From Halicephalobus mephisto (lineage: Eukaryota > Nematoda > Chromadorea > Rhabditida > Panagrolaimidae): a DNA stretch of 64,000 bases. A program made the position numbers and the translations under genes. Below the pieces are notes generated by a model that was given only the letters and a program-made list of their open reading frames with translations, did no database searches and was not told the origin of the DNA. The stretch spans positions 141,845-205,844 of the forward strand of contig SWDT01000185.1 in NCBI GenBank assembly GCA_009193035.1, written 5' to 3'. Shown here in pieces: positions 58,702-64,000 of the stretch (its first letter is position 1; each line of letters opens with the position of its first letter).

Positions 58702-59568
58702 AGGTCTTGCTCATTTTGGAAGACTTTTATGATCTTGGAAATTCTTCGATAAACTATGACAGTCTCGAAGGACAATTTTAATCGAGGCAAATCTGGCCCA
58801 TTTTTCGCGCAGATGCAAAAAAGAAAATTAAACAAAAACACGCAATCGGAAATAAACTTTATTATCCATTATTTTCTATTTTAGTTAAAAACGATTTTTT
58901 TAATCGAATAATTGGACGAATTTTTGCTTTTTGTTCGTGTTTTTCCGGAAAAACCCGAATTTAACTATTTTTACAACTCCCTGGCTGGTCACTTGTTGCT
59001 TCTTTTGAAGGTTTTACAATGGACTTGACTGATTATGGAAATTTTAGTAACTTAAAAAAAATAAAAAAATAAAAAAATAAAAAAATAAAAGAAATAAAAA
59101 AATTAAAAAACATGTATTTTGGCTTTGTGTTCTATTCCACTAAATTCAAAAAATCAACATATTTGGCGTTTCGTCCTTTACGTCAATAAAAATGTGAATA
59201 TCTTTGGTGTTCCGTTTTTTATATTAAATTTAAAAAAAATAAATATTTTTAGTCATATGTCCCTTCTGCCAAATAAAAAAATATTTTTGGCGTTTTGTTC
59301 TATTTTGCCAAATTGAAAAAAATCAACATCTGCATGTTTTGGCGTTGTGTTCTTTTTGTGAAAAACAAAGGGAGCTCGCGAAAGTCGAGCGCCAGACTGA
59401 CCACAAAACAGCTGAAATTGATTCTTTTTTTCTTATCTAATTTCTGTATTCTTGACATCATCTGAAATTTCCATCGATAATCCGTGAGTTTCTTTGATTT
59501 TAATGGACATTTATTTATTTTTGTTGCGAAATATGTTTCGAAATTATGATTCATTTTTTTCCAGACAG

Positions 59569-61683
59569 ATGGCGGTTTCGGTGGTTACTGAATACGATAG
59601 AAAACGATTAAAAATGTTCAATAATGCTTACGAAGAAGGGACAAGAATACTTTCTCAAGCTTTGGATATCGATGAGAAATTTTCGGGCAAGTTTGTTTTT
59701 TACACATAATTTTTAATTTTCATATATGGTTTTTATTTTTTCACACATAATTTTTAATTTTCATATATAGTTTATAGTTTTTTCTACATAATTTTTAATT
59801 TTCATATATGGTTTTTAATTTTTCCTACATAATTTTTAATTTTCAATACGATTTTTAATTTTATACGTGAATTCTTATTCTTCATATATGATTTTTATTT
59901 TTTCATATATGGATTTTTACTTTTTATACACAAATTCTATTTTTCCTATATGTTCAACCTTTTGTATAATATTTTACTTTTTATACACAGATTCTCATTT
60001 ACTCATTTGTTTTAGCTCCGGATAAGAAGAAAGAAGCGTTGAAATTGTACAACAAAGCCATTGAAGAATTCCAAAAAGGATTACGATGTGTGCCGAAGGC
60101 GGTTCCAGTAGGTCATGGTCAGGAACTTGAGAAGAAAGTAAGAGCCATGAAGACCCACATTTCCGGAGCTCAGGATCGGTATCGGGTTATTTATGATTTG
60201 GTGTATCCTCGACAAGAATCTATTACTGCTACTACTGTGAGTCAAGTAGTTCCAACCTGTGTGTCGCCGAAACCTTCTGTTTGTGCTTTTCTAGCTTTAG
60301 TTTTATGTTAAACTGGGATTCTGGAAGCTTCTAGAATTTTTTGGAAGCTTTCTGACCATGGAATTATTATTTAGAAGCTTCCAGAACCCTAGTAAAGCTT
60401 CTAAGAATTTTTCAGAATTCAGGAAATGCTTCTAGAAGCTTCCAGAATCATAACTTTTCGGAATTTTGCGAAAATTTACTAGGAATTTTTCAGAATTCTT
60501 TAAAAAACTAAGACTTTCCAGAATCCACTAGAAGTTTCTGGAGATTTTCTAAAATCTATGTGTAGTTTCTAGGACTTTCCAAAATTCAGCAGGAACTTCA
60601 AGAATATCTTTTAAATTTTTAAACATCTAAAACCCGGGATTCTGGAAATTTCTGATAACTTGCTTCGATGTAATTTCGTAACAATGTTTATTTTTATTTT
60701 TATAATATTTCAGACATCAGCAAAGAAAACTGGATTAGCCGCATTGTGGACATCTCAAGCAGAACAGGAAATTCTTGGATGCATTGTTGACTCGACCTCA
60801 GTGAAGCTTTCTGACATTGTCGGTAATGACGCCGCAAAACAAGCCCTAGATGAATCTGTAATTTTGCCTGCATTGAATCCTAATTTATTCAGATTTAAGA
60901 GCTCCAGTTAAGGGTATTTTATTATTTGGATCTCCTGGTAACGGAAAAACTATGCTGGTTTGTTAATTTTTATAAAATTATTTTTTAAATAGCTTATTTT
61001 AGGCTAAAGCAGTGGCTAATGAAGCTCAGTGTACATTTTTCAACATTTCAGCAGCTACTATTATGTCTAAATGGGTTGGTGAAGGAAAAAAATGATGAGA
61101 GAACTTTTTAAAATAGCTAGATCTAAACAACATCAATTATATTTATCGATGAAGTTGATTCAATGTTATGTGCCAGAGGGGAAGATGAAAATGGAGCTTC
61201 AAGAAGAGTTAAAACGGAATTTTTGCTTCAATTTGATGGTGTTAGTTCTAATTCAGACGATAAAGTACTGGTTTTAGGTGCTACGAATAGGCCATTTGAT
61301 CTGGATGATGGTGTTTTGAGGAGATTTCCAAGAAGGATTTTTATTGATTTGCCTAATGTTCAAGCAAGAGAAAAATCAATAATAAAAAATTTTGAAATTT
61401 CAAAAACAAGTCAGAAATTAACGAATTCTCAATTAAGAATAATAGCAGAAAAAACTAATGGATATTCGTTTTCTGATTTGACGGCTTTATGTAAAGAAGC
61501 AGCAATGGACCGATTAGAGGATTAAGCAGAAGTCAACTTCAAAAGGCATCTGAAAGGAGTATTAGACCAATTCAGTATGAGGATCTTGTGAAAGCTATGG
61601 AAGTTGTGAAACCTTCAACATCGATGAATAATCAACAAAAACTTTTGGAATTTGCGAGAGATTTTGCACAAGTTCAATGTTAA
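59569..61683 (+). pseudogene. Inverted second copy of the spastin gene, frame-broken
   Basis: Exon equivalents are 59569-59686, 60016-60236, 60714-60957 and 61003-61683. The GC donor, acceptors and MIT exons are intact, with one Thr-to-Ala change near 60228. Exon 3 lacks two G (near 60894). Exon 4 lacks one base at three places: near 61088 (pore-loop/GEGEK region), near 61131 (before Walker B) and near 61508 (AAMGPIR region). The frame is lost at Walker A and not restored. All deletions are single bases or a GG in short runs, which is typical of long-read consensus error. Confidence 0.75.
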
Positions 61684-62843
61684 ATGTGGTTTTTTAAATT
61701 TGGACATTGTGATAAAATTGATCAGTTTCGATTTTGAATGAATTAAAGTGGAAATTTTAAAAGTTTAATTTTATTGAATTTTTTGAAATTTGAAATTTTA
61801 AATAATGGATTTTGAAATCAGGAATTTTAAAAAATTTTGTTAGAAATATTTCGTAAAAAATAATTTTTAATTTTTTTAAACAATAGATTTTGAAATAAGG
61901 ATTTTTTTGAAATATTTAAAAATTTTTTTAAAAATTTTTGTAAAAAAAAATCAAGTATGAAAATCAAAAATAAATATTAGTTTTTTGAAAAAATTTGAAT
62001 ATTTATATTGATGAAATTTAGTAAAAAATGTTTATTTTTTATAAAAATTTGATTTCGAAATCATTCAAAAAATCCAAAATTTTCGTTCGGAGAAAATTGA
62101 AAATAATTATTTTGATTTTTATATTGATAATTTTAAAATTTATATTGATGAAATTAAGTAAAAAATAATCAATTTTTATAAAAAATTTGATTTCGAAATC
62201 ATTAAAAATCCAAAATTTTCGTGTCAGGAGAAAATTGAAAACATCCATTTTTGATTTTTATATTTGATAATCCTAAAATTTATATTGATGAAATTAAGTA
62301 AAAAATAACCAATTTTTGTTTGATTTCTAACTCATTCAAAAATTCCAAAATTTTCGTGTCAGGAGAAAATTGAAAACATCCATTTTTGATTTTATATTTG
62401 ATAATTTTAAAATTTATATTGATGAAATTAAGTAAAAAATAATCATTTTGATTTTTATATCTGATGATCTTAAAATTATATTGATGAAATTAAGTAAAAA
62501 TAACCAATTTTGTTTGATTTCTAACTCATTCAAAATTCCAAAATTTTCGTGTCAGGAGGAAATTGAAAACATCCATTTTTGATTTTTATAAATGTGATTG
62601 TTCAAAGCGGGTGTTTAACAGCAGCTGGTCGCCGGGAGGCCCATCGATCGAATTTTGCAGAATGCGTCCAATGTTTGTTCACTGACAGGACAAGTCGTCG
62701 ACGATTATTCCCTTGTTTTCTGTTTGAGCCGATTTCCTCAATGAACTAAAGATTTTAAAACAGCGCGAGTCGTTAAATAACGAAAAATATAATTAGTAAA
62801 GTCGGGTCAAAAATCGATCTGATTTTTATTTAAAAATTAAAAA

Positions 62844-64000
62844 ATGTCTGTTGAAAGTCCGAAATCAGAATCTCTCGGCATCGATTCCGGTCCTAAAAAG
62901 AAAACCAACCCGAGGCCATCCATGCAAATTTACAAACCTCCAGGTAACTTATTTTTAAAATTTTAATTTTCTATAAAATTATTTTTTTTATAAAAATATT
63001 ATTTTTTTTAAATTTAATGTTCTATAAAATTATTTTTTTTTATAAAATATTGTTTTTTTAAATTTGATTTTCTATAAAATTATTTTTTCTTATTTAAAAT
63101 TTACTTTCTATAAAATTATTATTTTTTTTATAAATATTATTTTTAAAATTTAATTTCTTTAAAATTATTTTTTCTTATTTTAAATTTACTTTTCTATAAA
63201 TTATTTTTTTTTATAAAAATATTGTTTTTAAATTTATTTTTATAAAATTTTATTTTTTATTTTTTAAATTTACTTTTTCTATAAAATTATTATTTTTTAT
63301 AAAAATTATTTTTAAAATTTATTTTCTATAAAATTATTTTTTCTTATTTTTTATTAAAATATTGTTTTTTTAAATTTACTTTTCTATAAAATTATTATTT
63401 TTTATAAACCATTATTTTTTAAAATTAATTTTCTATAAAATTATTTTTTCTATTAATTTTTAAAATTTACTTTTCTATAAAATTATTATTTTTTTAAAAA
63501 TATTATTTTAAAATTAATTTTCTGTAAAATTATTTTTTCTTATTTTTAAAATTTAATTTTCTATAAAATTATTTTTTTTTATAAAATATTGTTTTTTTAA
63601 ATTTAATTTTTTAAAAATTTTTATTTTTTTTATTTTTTAAATTTACTTTTCTATAAAATTATTATTTTTTATAAAAAAATTATTTTTAAAATTTTATTTT
63701 CTATAAAATTATTTTTTCTTATTTTTATAAATATTGTTTTTTAAATTTACTTTTCTATAAAATTTATTATTTTTTATAAACCATTATTTTTTAAAATTAA
63801 TTTTCTATAAAAAATTTTTTCTTATTTTTTAAATTTATTTTTCTATAAAATATTTTTTTTTATAAAATATTATTTTTACAATTTTACTTTTCTGTAAATA
63901 TATTTTAAATTAATTTTTAAATTTTTTATAAAACTTTTGAAATTCTAAATTTAATTTTGTAGGATTACGAAATCCAACAACAAGTTCATCAACGACCTGT
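62844..64000 (+). pseudogene. Inverted second copy of the MIF4G gene 5' end, truncated by the window
   Basis: Exon 62844-62943 is identical to the left-arm first exon (MSVESPKSESLGIDSG...). The intron 62944-63962 is an expanded TATAAAATTATTTTTT array, 329 bp longer than its partner. The second exon begins at 63963 and has an extra C (CAACGACCTG against CAACGACTG) just before the window ends. Whether the copy continues beyond 64000 cannot be seen. Confidence 0.7.

Larger units (their letters stand above)
48118..64000. repeat. Giant near-perfect palindrome, arms of about 8 kb, no spacer
   Basis: The left arm 48118-55855 is the reverse complement of 55857-64000. Matched landmarks are: MIF4G ATG 48944 and 62844, spastin stop 50116 and 61683, spastin ATG 52240 and 59569, unknown-gene stop 53112 and 58701, and unknown-gene exon 1 acceptor 54244 and 57576. 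The symmetry centre is at about 55856, inside a hairpin. The right arm reaches the end of the window and may continue. Landmark distances agree within 1 percent, except that MIF4G intron 1 is 690 bp in the left arm and 1019 bp in the right. Differences are mainly one-base homopolymer indels, with a few substitutions. Confidence 0.95.

Overview
The window looks like nuclear DNA of a small-genome eukaryote, most probably a nematode. It is AT-rich, with compact intron-containing genes whose introns (roughly 35 bp to several kb) end in TTTTAG or TTTCAG. Several genes have a splice-acceptor-like AG a few bases before the ATG, as spliced-leader trans-splicing would need. The motif TACTGTAG/CTACAGTA, common in nematode non-coding DNA, recurs throughout. 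No tRNA, rRNA, CRISPR array or bacterial-type operon was seen.

Layout. On the left, two + strand genes lie head to tail: a GPATCH11-like G-patch protein (842-2228) and a CWF19L1-like splicing/debranching factor (2784-5716). Their spacing and an AG directly against the second ATG suggest a nematode operon. From 5.7 to 14.9 kb there is mostly repeat-derived DNA, one possible small minus-strand gene (7991-9141) and a 145-bp MITE with TA target duplication. An aquaporin (14947-20528, 4.6 kb intron) converges on an MTA-type NuRD subunit gene (20671-23177, minus). Next come an MFSD8/CLN7-like transporter (26351-28132, minus) and a long repeat-rich stretch (28.4-37.3 kb) with several minisatellites. 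An SLC4-family anion/bicarbonate transporter (37379-42374, minus, 9 exons) and a MIF4G-domain protein (43854-48944, minus) follow. Then come a spastin-type AAA ATPase (50116-52240, minus, with a GC-AG intron) and the 3' exons of an unidentified gene (53112-54244, minus).

The right quarter is dominated by a giant palindrome. From about 48.1 kb to the window end (64.0 kb) the sequence folds back on itself around about 55,856 with essentially no spacer, so the unidentified gene, spastin and the start of the MIF4G gene each appear twice in opposite orientation. The second copies carry several single-base, mostly homopolymer indels that break their frames. This suggests either a fold-back assembly/read artefact or a recent inverted duplication with decaying copies. 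The centre consists of about nine tandem short hairpins built on one motif.

The genes are housekeeping functions (RNA processing, chromatin, membrane transport, translation, microtubule severing) with no obvious shared pathway. Exon coordinates below were derived by hand from splice consensus, reading phase and remembered family alignments. No database search was run.
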